A DNA stretch of 47,933 nt from Candidatus Omnitrophota bacterium (lineage in GTDB: Bacteria > Omnitrophota > Gorgyraeia > 2-02-FULL-51-18): positions 1 to 47,933 of the forward strand of contig JACPWF010000012.1 in NCBI GenBank assembly GCA_016197155.1, written 5' to 3'. Position numbers and translations under genes: made by a program. The notes below the pieces were generated by a model, which searched no databases, was not told the DNA's origin, and worked only from the letters and a program-made list of their open reading frames with translations. Every line of letters begins with the position of its first letter. The stretch's first letter is position 1. Shown here one piece after another: positions 1 to 8,201 of this stretch.

Positions 1-345
1 CAGGACGCCGAGATCGAAAAGATCACGCAGTTTATCAAATCCCAGAGAAAGGCCGTTTACCACGAGGCGGTGACCCAGTCCCAGGACAAAAGGCAGGCGT
101 TCGGCGATTTCAAGCGCGATGAGATCTACGACGAGGCCAAGCGCGTGGTTCTCGAAGGCGGTCAGGCCTCGGTTTCGATGGTTCAAAGAAGGCTCGGCGT
201 GGGCTACACGCGCGCCGCGCGGCTCATCGACATGATGGAGGAAGACGGCATCGTCGGCCCGTATCGCGGCGCCAAACCCAGGGAAATTCTCGTGGAGCGC
301 CCCTCCGGGTCCGCGCCCGAGGGCGAGCCCAAAGAAAACGCATGA
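1..345 (+). CDS. ftsK: DNA translocase FtsK, C-terminal end (partial)
   Basis: The frame is open from the first base of the window, so this is the 3' end of a longer gene; the last 114 residues are visible. They form the winged-helix gamma domain that reads polar KOPS sequences and contacts XerD. The segment around residues 62-80 carries QRRLGVGYTRAARLID, followed by GIVGP and a KPRE motif typical of FtsK/SpoIIIE tails. The ATPase motor and membrane domain lie upstream of the window. FtsK pumps chromosome ends through the closing septum. The stop codon overlaps the next start as ATGA. An internal ATG-less start should not be used, since the family motif continues without a break from base 1. 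Confidence 0.93.
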   Translation, partial: QDAEIEKITQFIKSQRKAVYHEAVTQSQDKRQAFGDFKRDEIYDEAKRVVLEGGQASVSMVQRRLGVGYTRAARLIDMMEEDGIVGPYRGAKPREILVERPSGSAPEGEPKENA

Positions 346-1133
346 CAGCCATCGGCCATCATTTAAAAGAAGCCAGAAACAAAAAAGGCGTTTCTTTGGA
401 GGAGGCCTACGCCCTCACCAAGATTCATCCCCACGTCCTCCAGTCTCTTGAGGAGGACAAATTTGAAAAACTTCCAAGCCCGCTTTTTGTTAAAAGTTTT
501 CTGAAGACCTACGCGGAGTTTCTGGAGCTCGATCCCCGCGAAATGATCGAGACCTACGAGAAAGAAAAAAAGAAGGACCCCGAGCAGATCCTTTTCATCA
601 AGCCCGCCGGCACGCGCGAAACCGCGCTGGACCGCGCGCGGGTTTCGCTGGCGCCGATCGCCACGTTCGCGGGATTCCTGGCGGTGATCGCGGCCGCACT
701 TTTTTTATTCAAATTCGCCGGAGGGTTTCTCGTTAAAAATATTCATCTTCCCACCCGCGCGCCGCGGAACGCGGCCTCGCTCAAGCCGAAGGCCGTCTCC
801 GCCAAAAAAGAATCCGCCGTCTCGGAGGAATGGCTGAGAAGCCCCGAGGCGCGCAATTTTCCCAAAGTGGACAGGAAGACCCCCCTGCGTCTCGAGGTGA
901 AGGCCACGGACAACGTGTGGCTGCGCGTGACCTGCGACGGCAAGGTGCTTTTCGAGTCGACGCTGAAACGCGGCGCCGTGGAATCGTGGGCGGCGGATGA
1001 ATCGATCGAGATCTGGACGGGGAACCCCTCGGGGATGCAGCTTGTCCTCAACAACCAACCGCTCGGCTCGCTCGGAAAAACCATCGTGAAAAAAATGATC
1101 GTGAGCCGCGAGGGGATTAAAAAAATTGCTTAA
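342..1133 (+). CDS. rodZ: RodZ-like helix-turn-helix cytoskeletal protein
   Basis: 263 residues in three parts. Residues 5-70 form an Xre-type HTH domain of the kind RodZ uses to bind MreB. Residues about 102-130 are one hydrophobic membrane segment preceded by a charged cytoplasmic linker. Residues about 181-263 form a beta-rich extracytoplasmic domain ending near LNNQPLGSLG, like the RodZ C-terminal domain. RodZ couples MreB filaments to cell-wall elongation. It overlaps ftsK by 4 bp and its stop lies inside the start region of rimO, so the three genes are probably cotranscribed. Function is inferred from architecture; mreB is not in the window. Confidence 0.85.
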   Translation: MTAIGHHLKEARNKKGVSLEEAYALTKIHPHVLQSLEEDKFEKLPSPLFVKSFLKTYAEFLELDPREMIETYEKEKKKDPEQILFIKPAGTRETALDRARVSLAPIATFAGFLAVIAAALFLFKFAGGFLVKNIHLPTRAPRNAASLKPKAVSAKKESAVSEEWLRSPEARNFPKVDRKTPLRLEVKATDNVWLRVTCDGKVLFESTLKRGAVESWAADESIEIWTGNPSGMQLVLNNQPLGSLGKTIVKKMIVSREGIKKIA

Positions 1134-2463
1134 AGTGTCTCTCGTCAGCCTCGGATGCGCGCGCACGCTCATGGACTCCGAAGTCGCCCTCGGGGGACTC
1201 GCGGCCCAAGGTTACGAGGTCGTCTCGGATGTAAAACAAGCGGACGTGGCGATCGTGAACACCTGCGGCTTCATCGAGGAGGCCAAGGTCGAATCGATCG
1301 AAACCATACTCGAACTTTGCCGCGAAAAGAAAAAAGGCCGGCTCGGCGCGGTCGTGGTTTTGGGGTGCCTGGCCCAGCGCTACGGGAAGGAATTGGGCGA
1401 GGAACTGAAGGAAGTCGACGGGATCATCGGGACGAACCATTACGGGGATCTGGCGCGGCTCCTCGAACCTTTAAAGAATAAAAAGAAGGCCCGCGTTTTT
1501 GAGGTCAGGGAAAAGCCGCGCTATCTTTTGGATGAACACTCGCCGCGCCACTCGCTGACGCCGCCGCATCTGGCCTACGTCAAAATTTCCGAAGGCTGTA
1601 TCAACGCCTGCTCCTACTGCGTGATTCCCCGCATGAAAGGCCCGCACCGCTCGCGGACGATCGATTCGGTTTTGAATGAAATTAAAAAAATAGCGGGCGA
1701 GCGCAAGCTTTCCGAGATCAATCTGATCGGCCAGGACACCGCCGCGTTCGGTTTTGACCGGAGCCGCGCGTTTGAACTGCCGCTCCTTCTCCAGAAAATC
1801 GCCGACCAGAACCTCGTGCCGTGGGTGCGGCTTTTGTACGCGCATCCGGGACACGTGACGGACGAACTCATCGACGCGATGGCTCGTAACGAAACCATTT
1901 GCAAGTACGTGGACTTTCCGATCGAGCACAGCCATGACGACATGCTCCGGCGCATGAACCGCGGCGTTTCGCGCGCCAAAATGGAATGGGGGATCGAAAC
2001 GTTCCGCAAAAAAATTCCGGGGGTGGCGATCCGCACGACCGTGATCGTCGGATTTCCCGGCGAGACCGAGGAAGAATTCCGCGACCTCATGGATTTTCTA
2101 AAAGACGCGCGTTTTGAGCGCGTCGGCGCTTTTGAATTTTCCGAAGAAGAAGGCGCGCGCGCCTACGGCATGGACGGCCAGATCCCGAAGGCGGTCAAGC
2201 GGGAGCGCTTCAACGCCGTCATGGCCCAGCAGATGGAGATCTCGCGCGGGATTCATGAAGCTCAAATCGGCCGCGAGGTCGAGGTCCTGATTGACGAGCG
2301 CCCGGCGGACGAGGCGGGCGTTTTTTACGGACGCACCCAGGCGGACGCGCCCGAGGTGGACGGCCAGGCCATTGTCCATTCCGAAAAAAATCTGGAACAG
2401 GGAGAATTTGTAAAAATGCGCGTCACCGACGCGCTGGAGTATGATTTGATCGGCGCATGCTGA
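1126..2463 (+). CDS. rimO: Ribosomal protein uS12 methylthiotransferase RimO
   Basis: 445 residues. The N-terminal UPF0004 domain has its three cluster cysteines at about 11, 47 and 81 (in SLGC, NTCGF and VLGC). The radical-SAM motif GCINACSYCVIP has cysteines at 158, 162 and 165, and a C-terminal TRAM domain follows. RimO uses two 4Fe-4S clusters to add a methylthio group to the conserved Asp of uS12. The LLYAHP segment and the VIPRMKG context favour RimO over the tRNA enzyme MiaB. The start is TTG at 1126, chosen because LKVSLVSLGC is the family N-terminus; a GAGGGG Shine-Dalgarno lies about 10 nt upstream. It overlaps rodZ by 8 bp. Confidence 0.92.
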   Translation: MLKVSLVSLGCARTLMDSEVALGGLAAQGYEVVSDVKQADVAIVNTCGFIEEAKVESIETILELCREKKKGRLGAVVVLGCLAQRYGKELGEELKEVDGIIGTNHYGDLARLLEPLKNKKKARVFEVREKPRYLLDEHSPRHSLTPPHLAYVKISEGCINACSYCVIPRMKGPHRSRTIDSVLNEIKKIAGERKLSEINLIGQDTAAFGFDRSRAFELPLLLQKIADQNLVPWVRLLYAHPGHVTDELIDAMARNETICKYVDFPIEHSHDDMLRRMNRGVSRAKMEWGIETFRKKIPGVAIRTTVIVGFPGETEEEFRDLMDFLKDARFERVGAFEFSEEEGARAYGMDGQIPKAVKRERFNAVMAQQMEISRGIHEAQIGREVEVLIDERPADEAGVFYGRTQADAPEVDGQAIVHSEKNLEQGEFVKMRVTDALEYDLIGAC

Positions 2464-3011
2464 ACCTGCCGAACGTCCTCACCTGCTCGCGCTTTTTTCT
2501 CGCCATTCTTTTCACGTTTTTCCTCTTTTTTCAAAAAGGGATCTGGAACACGACCGCCTTTCTTCTTTTTGTGCTGGCCTCGCTGACCGATTATTGGGAC
2601 GGGCGGATTGCCAGGGAAAAGAATGAGGTGACGAGCTTCGGCCGCTTCATGGACCCCCTGGCCGACAAGATGCTGACCCTTTCGGCCTTCGCGGCGTTTG
2701 CGGTGATGCGCCTCGTGCCCTGGTGGGCCGTCGGGGCGGTTGTCGCCAGGGACCTCGCCGTGACTGTTTTTCGTCTCGGCCTGCCGAGCCAGGCCGCGGC
2801 GCTCGGCGCGCGCTCGAGCGGAAAAAACAAAACCATTTTCCAAGTGTCTTTCATTTTAATCGTCCTTCTTTATCTCGTGCTCGCCAAAACGTCTTTCTGG
2901 CGGCCGGAGTGGACGGCGCTGGCGCGGCGCGGCATCGAGTGGGGGATGATGGCCGTTGTGTTTGTCACGCTCTGGAGCGGTGTCCGCTATCTCTGGATGA
3001 ACCGGAAATGA
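2457..3011 (+). CDS. pgsA: CDP-alcohol phosphatidyltransferase (PgsA type), copy 1
   Basis: 184 residues, a multi-pass membrane protein. The CDP-alcohol phosphotransferase signature runs from D45 to D70: DYWDGRIAR, then GRFMDPLAD, matching D-x2-DG-x2-AR-x8-G-x3-D-x3-D. The likely reaction is CDP-diacylglycerol plus glycerol-3-phosphate giving phosphatidylglycerophosphate. The next gene encodes the matching phosphatase PgpA, which supports this assignment. It overlaps rimO by 7 bp. A second, divergent copy lies at 26944, so one of the two could use another acceptor alcohol. Family membership is certain; the exact acceptor is inferred. Confidence 0.85.
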   Translation: MLNLPNVLTCSRFFLAILFTFFLFFQKGIWNTTAFLLFVLASLTDYWDGRIAREKNEVTSFGRFMDPLADKMLTLSAFAAFAVMRLVPWWAVGAVVARDLAVTVFRLGLPSQAAALGARSSGKNKTIFQVSFILIVLLYLVLAKTSFWRPEWTALARRGIEWGMMAVVFVTLWSGVRYLWMNRK

Positions 3012-3463
3012 ATTTTTTGGTAAGGCTGGCGGCCACTTTTTTCTGGGTGGGGTACCTGCCCCTGGCGCCGGGGACTTTCGGGAGTCTGGCGGGGGCGCTC
3101 ATCGCCTGGTTTTTTTATCCGGAACTCGCGATTCTCGCGGGAGTTTTCACGGTCACGGGTTTTTTGGTTTGTCGCCCCGCCCAGCGTGTCTTGCGCGGCA
3201 TCGACCCGCCGGAGTTTGTGTTGGATGAGGTGTGTGGGATGATGCTGAGCGTGGCGGCCCTTCCGAAAACACCGATTCTATTCGCCGCGGCGTTTCTTCT
3301 TTTTCGGGCGCTCGATATTTACAAGCCCTGGCCGGTCTCGCGGATTCAGGCCTGGAAAAATCCGATCGGGATCCTAGCGGACGATCTGGCGGCGGGATTA
3401 TTCGTCAATTTGATTTTGCAGATTTTAGTAAATTCAAGGCTTCTGTCACCGCTTTTTCCCTGA
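3008..3463 (+). CDS. pgpA: Phosphatidylglycerophosphatase A
   Basis: 151 residues, integral membrane. Family motifs appear in order: PGTFGSLAG (about 21-29), DEVCGMMLS (73-81), FRALDIYKPWPV (99-110) and GILADDLAAG (121-130), with the acidic metal-binding residues D73, E74, D125 and D126. It removes phosphate from phosphatidylglycerophosphate to give phosphatidylglycerol, the step after PgsA, whose gene overlaps it by 4 bp. The start is the ATG at 3008; longer frame extensions run inside pgsA and carry no family sequence. Its last 59 bp overlap the 3' end of the convergent cinA-type gene. Confidence 0.88.
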   Translation: MNFLVRLAATFFWVGYLPLAPGTFGSLAGALIAWFFYPELAILAGVFTVTGFLVCRPAQRVLRGIDPPEFVLDEVCGMMLSVAALPKTPILFAAAFLLFRALDIYKPWPVSRIQAWKNPIGILADDLAAGLFVNLILQILVNSRLLSPLFP

Positions 3464-3851
3464 TTTCCATCCGGTTTCCGGACAATTGAAATTTTTTGCA
3501 AATCATCTTTTTCGCCGTGGCGAGGGAAATGTAAACCAGGCCCACGGGTTTTTTCCGAGTGCCCCCGGAAGGGCCCGCGATGCCGGTGATGCCAATGCCG
3601 CAGTCGGTTTCGAAAAGCGCCCGGACATGGGCGGCCATTTTTTTGGCGACGGCGCCACTCACCGCGCCGAATTTTTTTAAGAGTCGATTGTCAATTCCCA
3701 AAAGCCGTCGTTTGACCGAGTCATGGTAGGCGATGATGCCGCCCCGGAAATAGTCCGAACTCCCCGGGACGTCCGTGATCCGCGCGGCGAGGAGCCCGCC
3801 CGTGCAGGATTCGGCGACGCTGACTGTGAAGGTTTTGGCGCGCATCACCAT
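3405..3851 (-). CDS. pncC: CinA C-terminal domain / NMN amidohydrolase (PncC type)
   Basis: 148 residues, the only reverse-strand gene in the window. It has the CinA C-terminal fold motifs: SVAESCTGGLLA near residues 11-22, PGSSDYFRGG, SGAVAKKMA, and GITGIAGPSGG near 87-97. Stand-alone members deamidate nicotinamide mononucleotide to nicotinic acid mononucleotide, salvaging NAD precursors; the N-terminal CinA domain is absent. A cinA gene next to recA is a common bacterial arrangement, though usually on the same strand. The N-terminus reads ATG GTG ATG; a TATAAT box ends only 2 nt upstream and no Shine-Dalgarno is visible, so translation may be leaderless. The 3' end overlaps pgpA tail to tail. 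Confidence 0.88.
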   Translation of the reverse strand: MVMRAKTFTVSVAESCTGGLLAARITDVPGSSDYFRGGIIAYHDSVKRRLLGIDNRLLKKFGAVSGAVAKKMAAHVRALFETDCGIGITGIAGPSGGTRKKPVGLVYISLATAKKMICKKFQLSGNRMEIREKAVTEALNLLKSAKSN

Positions 3852-3853
3852 TG

Positions 3854-3881
3854 ATTATAATTAGTTATAGAACGTTCGCAA
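3854..3881 (-). promoter_or_regulatory. Candidate sigma70-type promoter for the cinA-type gene
   Basis: On the reverse strand TTGCGA (3881-3876) and TATAAT (3859-3854) are separated by 16 nt. The -10 box ends 2 nt before the first ATG, so initiation would fall at or just inside the start codons. This predicts a leaderless or near-leaderless transcript. Confidence 0.45.
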
Positions 3882-3897
3882 CTAAATTTATCAAATC

Positions 3898-3935
3898 GGG
3901 GACTGTCCCTTTTTGCCCAAAAAGGGACAGTCCCC
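3898..3935. repeat. Perfect 17-bp-stem hairpin repeat, copy 1
   Basis: GGGGACTGTCCCTTTTT at 3898-3914, a 4-nt loop (GCCC), then its exact reverse complement at 3919-3935. The same stem with a different loop occurs at 28150-28187. It lies between the divergent cinA-type and recA genes. It resembles a dispersed extragenic palindrome (REP-like) more than a gene-specific terminator. No transposase of the kind that can mobilise such elements is in the window. Confidence 0.85.
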
Positions 3936-4026
3936 TGTAAAACGAAAGAAATTTAGAAAAAGTTTGAACGAAAATGAGGGGGGTCGTCGTCTAGTATAGT
4001 GAGGAGAAGCCCGGAGGGTGAACCCC

Positions 4027-4055
4027 TTTACAGGGCCCAAGACAGAAGGTATAAT
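4027..4055 (+). promoter_or_regulatory. recA promoter with overlapping palindrome
   Basis: TTTACA (4027-4032) and TATAAT (4050-4055) with an ideal 17-nt spacer, 45 bp before the recA ATG. The -10 box sits inside the 15-nt palindrome AAGGTAT-A-ATACCTT (4046-4060), a possible operator. I see no canonical LexA box of the E. coli or B. subtilis type. Confidence 0.65.
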
Positions 4056-4100
4056 ACCTTTTCTCCCAAACACCACCGCAAACGGAGGCCGTAGAAGAAT

Positions 4101-5138
4101 ATGTCCCGCGTCTTGACCAAGGAAAAAAAAGAAGCACCAAAGGAAGTTTCGGAAAAGAAAAAGGCTTTGGATTTGGCCGTTTCCCAGATCGAAAAACATT
4201 TTGGGAAGGGCTCGATCATGACGCTGGGGCAGGATTTTAAAATGGACGTCCCGGCGATCCCAACGGGGGCGATTTCGCTCGACGTGGCGCTGGGGGTGGG
4301 CGGGATCCCGCGCGGGCGGGTGGTCGAAATTTTTGGGCCGGAGTCGAGCGGCAAGACGACGCTCACGCTCAGCGTCATTGCCCAGGCGCAGAAGCGAAAG
4401 GGCACGGCGGCTTTCATCGACGCGGAACACGCGTTTGACTCGACCTACGCGAAGAAGCTCGGCGTGAATCTGGACGACCTGTTGATTTCCCAGCCGGACA
4501 CGGGCGAGCAGGCGCTGGAAATCACGGAGATGCTCGTGCGCTCCAACGCGGTGGACATCATCGTGGTGGATTCCGTGGCGGCCCTGGTCCCCAAAGCGGA
4601 GATCGAGGGCGAGATGGGCGCGTCACACATGGGGCTTCAGGCGAGGCTCATGAGCCAGGCGCTTCGGAAATTGACGGCCGCTATCTCAAAATCAAAGGCC
4701 TCTCTTATTTTCATTAATCAATTGAGAGAAAAAATCGGCGTCATGTTCGGCAATCCCGAAACGACGCCGGGCGGACGCGCGCTCAAATTTTATTCCTCGG
4801 TGCGTCTCGACATCCGCCGCATCGCGCAGATCAAGCGCGGCGAGGAGATCGTCGGCGGCCGCGTGCGCGTGAAGGTCGTGAAAAATAAAGTCGCGCCCCC
4901 TTTCAAGCAGGCCGAGTTTGACCTCATGTACGACGAGGGCGTGTCGGCGGTCGGCAGTATTCTGGACATCGCCGAATCGTTTGAATTCGTCAAGCAAAGC
5001 GGCAGTTGGCTCCTCTACGGCGATGAGAAATTGGGCCAGGGCCGCGAAAACGCGAAGGCCTTTTTGCGCGAGAACCCGAAAGTCCTGAATGAGCTCGAAA
5101 AAAGAATTTTGGAGAGAGCGGCGCTCGTAAAAGTTTAG
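4101..5138 (+). CDS. recA: Recombinase RecA
   Basis: 345 residues, normal family length. Walker A is GPESSGKTT (79-87). Walker B is the hydrophobic run ending in VVDSVAAL near residue 160. The L2/DNA-binding region carries [13 protein letters not shown]. RecA forms ATP-dependent filaments on single-stranded DNA, drives strand exchange and triggers LexA-type self-cleavage where LexA exists. The ATG at 4101 has GGAGG at 4084-4088 and a strong promoter upstream. A 74-bp gap with a hairpin separates it from recX. Unlike many relatives it is not in an operon with the adjacent cinA-type gene, which is divergent. Confidence 0.97.
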   Translation: MSRVLTKEKKEAPKEVSEKKKALDLAVSQIEKHFGKGSIMTLGQDFKMDVPAIPTGAISLDVALGVGGIPRGRVVEIFGPESSGKTTLTLSVIAQAQKRKGTAAFIDAEHAFDSTYAKKLGVNLDDLLISQPDTGEQALEITEMLVRSNAVDIIVVDSVAALVPKAEIEGEMGASHMGLQARLMSQALRKLTAAISKSKASLIFINQLREKIGVMFGNPETTPGGRALKFYSSVRLDIRRIAQIKRGEEIVGGRVRVKVVKNKVAPPFKQAEFDLMYDEGVSAVGSILDIAESFEFVKQSGSWLLYGDEKLGQGRENAKAFLRENPKVLNELEKRILERAALVKV

Positions 5139-5166
5139 CGTTTTTTTGGACAGGATCGTTTGACCG

Positions 5167-5193
5167 GTTTGGCCCGCCAAAAGCGGGCCGAAC
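5167..5193 (+). terminator. Hairpin in the recA-recX gap (possible partial terminator)
   Basis: GTTTGGCCCGC (5167-5177), a 5-nt loop, and GCGGGCCGAAC (5183-5193) form an 11-bp stem with one G-T wobble. No T-run follows, so it is at best a weak attenuator or an RNA stability element. It could lower recX expression relative to recA, as reported for the E. coli recA-recX junction. Confidence 0.4.
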
Positions 5194-5212
5194 TATTTAA
5201 AGGACAGGCGGA

Positions 5213-5695
5213 ATGGACGACCCAACCCGGCAATTGGCGGCCAAAAGCGACGCGCTCCGGCTTTTATCCTTCAAACCGCGCAGTGTGGAAGAACTCCGCG
5301 CGCGGCTGGCGCAAAAGAAAAAGTACACGGCCGAGACGATCGAGGAAGTGATCGCCCTTTTGACGAGGCAGGGTCTTTTGGATGACGTGAAATTCGCGAA
5401 ACTTTACGCCCACTCGCGCGTGCACACGCGCCCGGCCGGCCGGAGGCAGATTGAGCTGGACTTGAAAAAGAAGGGCCTGGGCCCCGAGCTCGTCGCCAAA
5501 ACGCTCGGGGAACTGGGTGATTACGATGAGAAACAGGCGGCGAAGGATCTGGTCTCGGGGCGTTTTCAAAAAATGACGGGTGTGTCCGCGGAAAAGAAAA
5601 AGGCGCGGCTCTTCGGATTTTTAGCGCGACGCGGATTTAAGACGGACGTGATCTTGAGCGCCCTCTCGGAGCTTTTTCATGATCTCGACGGATGA
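5213..5695 (+). CDS. recX: Regulatory protein RecX
   Basis: 160 residues made of three-helix repeats typical of RecX. Repeat 1 includes LLSFKPRSVEELRARL, repeat 2 includes LLTRQGLLDDVKFAKLYAHSR, and the last includes LFGFLARRGF. RecX binds in the RecA filament groove and limits filament growth and ATPase activity. Position directly after recA is the classic arrangement. AGGACAGGCGGA precedes the ATG. Its last 17 bp overlap the start of alaS, suggesting translational coupling. Confidence 0.9.
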   Translation: MDDPTRQLAAKSDALRLLSFKPRSVEELRARLAQKKKYTAETIEEVIALLTRQGLLDDVKFAKLYAHSRVHTRPAGRRQIELDLKKKGLGPELVAKTLGELGDYDEKQAAKDLVSGRFQKMTGVSAEKKKARLFGFLARRGFKTDVILSALSELFHDLDG

Positions 5696-8201
5696 ACTGA
5701 GAAAACGGTACCTGGATTTCTTTAAGGAAAAAGGGCACCGCGTCTTTGAAAGCGATTCGCTCGTGCCCCGCGATGACCCGTCGCTTTTATTCACGGGCGC
5801 GGGGATGAACCCGTTTAAGCCTTATTTTCTGGGGCTGAAAAAAGACCTGCGCCGCGCGGCCAGCTGTCAGAAGTGCCTGCGCACCTCCGATCTCGATCGC
5901 GTGGGCAAGACCGCTTACCACCACAGTTTTTTTGAGATGCTCGGCAATTTTTCCTTCGGGGATTATTTTAAGGAAGAGGCCATCGCGTGGGGCTGGGAGT
6001 TTGTGACCGAGCGGCTCCGGCTCCCGAAAGAGCATTTGTGGGTTTCCGTTTACGAGAAGGACGACGAGGCCTACGGGATTTGGAAAAATAAGATCAAAAT
6101 TCCCGAGACGCGCATCGTGCGGATGGGCGCCGTGGATAATTTTTGGCCGTCGAACGCGCCGGCCGACGGGCCGAACGGGCCCTGCGGGCCCTGCTCTGAG
6201 ATTTACGTGGGGCGCGTGCCCGGAAAAGGGGTGGAGATCTGGAACCTCGTTTTCACGCAGTTTGACCGCCGGCCGGACGGTTCCTTACGCGACCTGCCGC
6301 AAAAAAATATCGACACGGGGATGGGCCTCGAGCGCACCGCGGCGGTTCTGCAGGGCGTCGCGAGCAATTTTGACACGGACCTTTTCCGGAAACTGCGCGG
6401 GGAATTGAAAGGTCTTTTGTCCGGCCCCGGCGGGAAGACCGACGAGGAAAACGCGGTGATGGACCACGTCCGCGCGATCGTTTTTTCGGTCGCGGACGGG
6501 GCGCTTCCCTCGAATGCCGGACGCGGGTATGTGGTCCGTAAAATGATCCGCCTGGCCAGCGACCACCTCCAGAAAGCGGGCGCGGCCGTTCCCGGTTCTC
6601 TGCACCGGCTTGTGCCGGCGGTGACGGGTCTCTACGGCGCCGTTTATCCGGAGATCGTCTCGCGCCAGAAATTGATCACGACGGTGATTGAAAATGAGGA
6701 ACGCGCTTTTTTGGAAATCGCCAGGATCCGCGTTCCTGAATTTAAGGAACTTTTGACAAAAACGGACAACCCCGCGAAGCTCGCGTTCACTTTTTACGAC
6801 ACGTACGGCCTGCCGTTCGAGCTCATCGAGGCCGCGGCCGCCTCGCAGAATATTTCAATCCCCCGGCAGGCCTTCGAGGCGTTTTTGAACGAACAAAAAA
6901 CCCGCTCGCGGCAGGGAAGTAAGATTTCGTCCGAAATCTTTTCGAAGAACGAGGCGCTTTCGCTCACCGAGGGCATTCCTCCGACGGCATTTTTGGGGTA
7001 TGAATGTCTCGAGACGCGGGCAAAATTATTAAAAATAATAAAAGGCGGTATTTTCATTTTTGATCAAACGCCGTTCTATGCCGAGGCGGGCGGACAGGTC
7101 GGCGACACCGGCGTGATCGAGGCCGAAGGTTTCGAGGCCAGGGTGACAAACACGCGGTGGCTCGACAAGGCGGTCCTGCACGAGGCGGCGGTGGAAAAAG
7201 GAACGCCGGAGATCGGCCGGGTGTATGCCCTGCGCGTGGAGGGCGCGCGCCGCGCGGCCATCATGAAAAACCACACGGCGACGCATCTTTTGCACAGCGC
7301 GCTCAGGAAGGTGCTCGGCGATCACGTGAAACAGAGCGGGTCGTTAGTGGCACCGGACTACCTGCGTTTTGATTTCACCCATTTCGGCGCCGTCGAGCCC
7401 GAAAAATTGGCCGCCGTGGAGGAGATGGTGAACGAAGAAGTTAAAAAAAATACCCGTCTCGATAAAAAAGTGGTCTCGAAAGCTGAGGCCCTGAAAGAAG
7501 GGGCCATCGCTTTCTTCGGGGAAAAGTACGGCGACGACGTGCGCGTGGTTTCGGTCGGGGATTTTTCGAAGGAGCTTTGCGGCGGGACGCACCTGAATTC
7601 CACGGGCGAAATCGGGCTCTTTAAAATCGTCTCCGAGGGCTCGATCCAGGCGGGTGTGCGCCGGATCGAGGCCGTGACGGGCGAGGCGGCGAGCCGGCGG
7701 GTCGAGGAGAGCCGCGTGGAACTGGAACGGTGGATGACCTTGAAGAAGTCCGAGGAGCGGGTCGGGATTTTGAAAAATAAATTGACCGGCCTTCTTTCGC
7801 AGAAAATGAAGGAGGCCGCGGACGGCCTTTTGGAGAAAGCGCCGAGCGTGGGCGGCGTGCGCCTCGTGTGCCTGGAAACGCCCCGCGCGGACGCGGAACT
7901 TCTAAAGGCCGCGGCTGAATATTTGAAAGGCAAAAAGGCCGAATTTGTGGCATTATTTCAAGCGGACTTCGAGGATAAATTCACCTACGCCGTGGCCGCG
8001 AGCGAAGGCATCGTGAAAAAAGGTTTTCATTCGGGGGCGGCGGTCAAAGAAATTTCACAGGGCCTCGGCGGTTCGGGCGGCGGCCGGGCGGATTTCGCTT
8101 TCGGCGGCGGCAAAGAACTGCCGGACCGGACGAAGGTCCTCACACTTGGCCGGCGGATCGTGGAGGCGCATTTGAAGGCCGCTTTGGGGAAAAATTTATG
8201 A
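5679..8201 (+). CDS. alaS: Alanyl-tRNA synthetase
   Basis: 840 residues. The class II catalytic core begins with the family-typical FTGAGMNPFKPYF and continues through FFEMLGNFSFGDYF. The editing domain has the zinc motif HTATHLLH together with CGGTH near residue 635. The C-Ala domain ends with GGSGGGRADFAFGGG. It charges tRNA-Ala and clears mischarged Ser/Gly. A recA-recX-alaS order is widespread in bacteria. It overlaps recX at the start and hisD by 4 bp (ATGA) at the end, joining repair, translation and histidine genes in one transcript. Confidence 0.97.
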   Translation: MISTDELRKRYLDFFKEKGHRVFESDSLVPRDDPSLLFTGAGMNPFKPYFLGLKKDLRRAASCQKCLRTSDLDRVGKTAYHHSFFEMLGNFSFGDYFKEEAIAWGWEFVTERLRLPKEHLWVSVYEKDDEAYGIWKNKIKIPETRIVRMGAVDNFWPSNAPADGPNGPCGPCSEIYVGRVPGKGVEIWNLVFTQFDRRPDGSLRDLPQKNIDTGMGLERTAAVLQGVASNFDTDLFRKLRGELKGLLSGPGGKTDEENAVMDHVRAIVFSVADGALPSNAGRGYVVRKMIRLASDHLQKAGAAVPGSLHRLVPAVTGLYGAVYPEIVSRQKLITTVIENEERAFLEIARIRVPEFKELLTKTDNPAKLAFTFYDTYGLPFELIEAAAASQNISIPRQAFEAFLNEQKTRSRQGSKISSEIFSKNEALSLTEGIPPTAFLGYECLETRAKLLKIIKGGIFIFDQTPFYAEAGGQVGDTGVIEAEGFEARVTNTRWLDKAVLHEAAVEKGTPEIGRVYALRVEGARRAAIMKNHTATHLLHSALRKVLGDHVKQSGSLVAPDYLRFDFTHFGAVEPEKLAAVEEMVNEEVKKNTRLDKKVVSKAEALKEGAIAFFGEKYGDDVRVVSVGDFSKELCGGTHLNSTGEIGLFKIVSEGSIQAGVRRIEAVTGEAASRRVEESRVELERWMTLKKSEERVGILKNKLTGLLSQKMKEAADGLLEKAPSVGGVRLVCLETPRADAELLKAAAEYLKGKKAEFVALFQADFEDKFTYAVAASEGIVKKGFHSGAAVKEISQGLGGSGGGRADFAFGGGKELPDRTKVLTLGRRIVEAHLKAALGKNL

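Noticed and set aside
3871-3878. GAACGTTC upstream of recA as a possible SOS box
   Set aside because: The half-sites have no spacer, unlike GAAC-N4-GTTC, and it sits nearer the cinA-type promoter.
3964-4000. A second recA promoter using TTGAAC and TATAGT
   Set aside because: The spacer would be 25 nt, too long for a sigma70 promoter.
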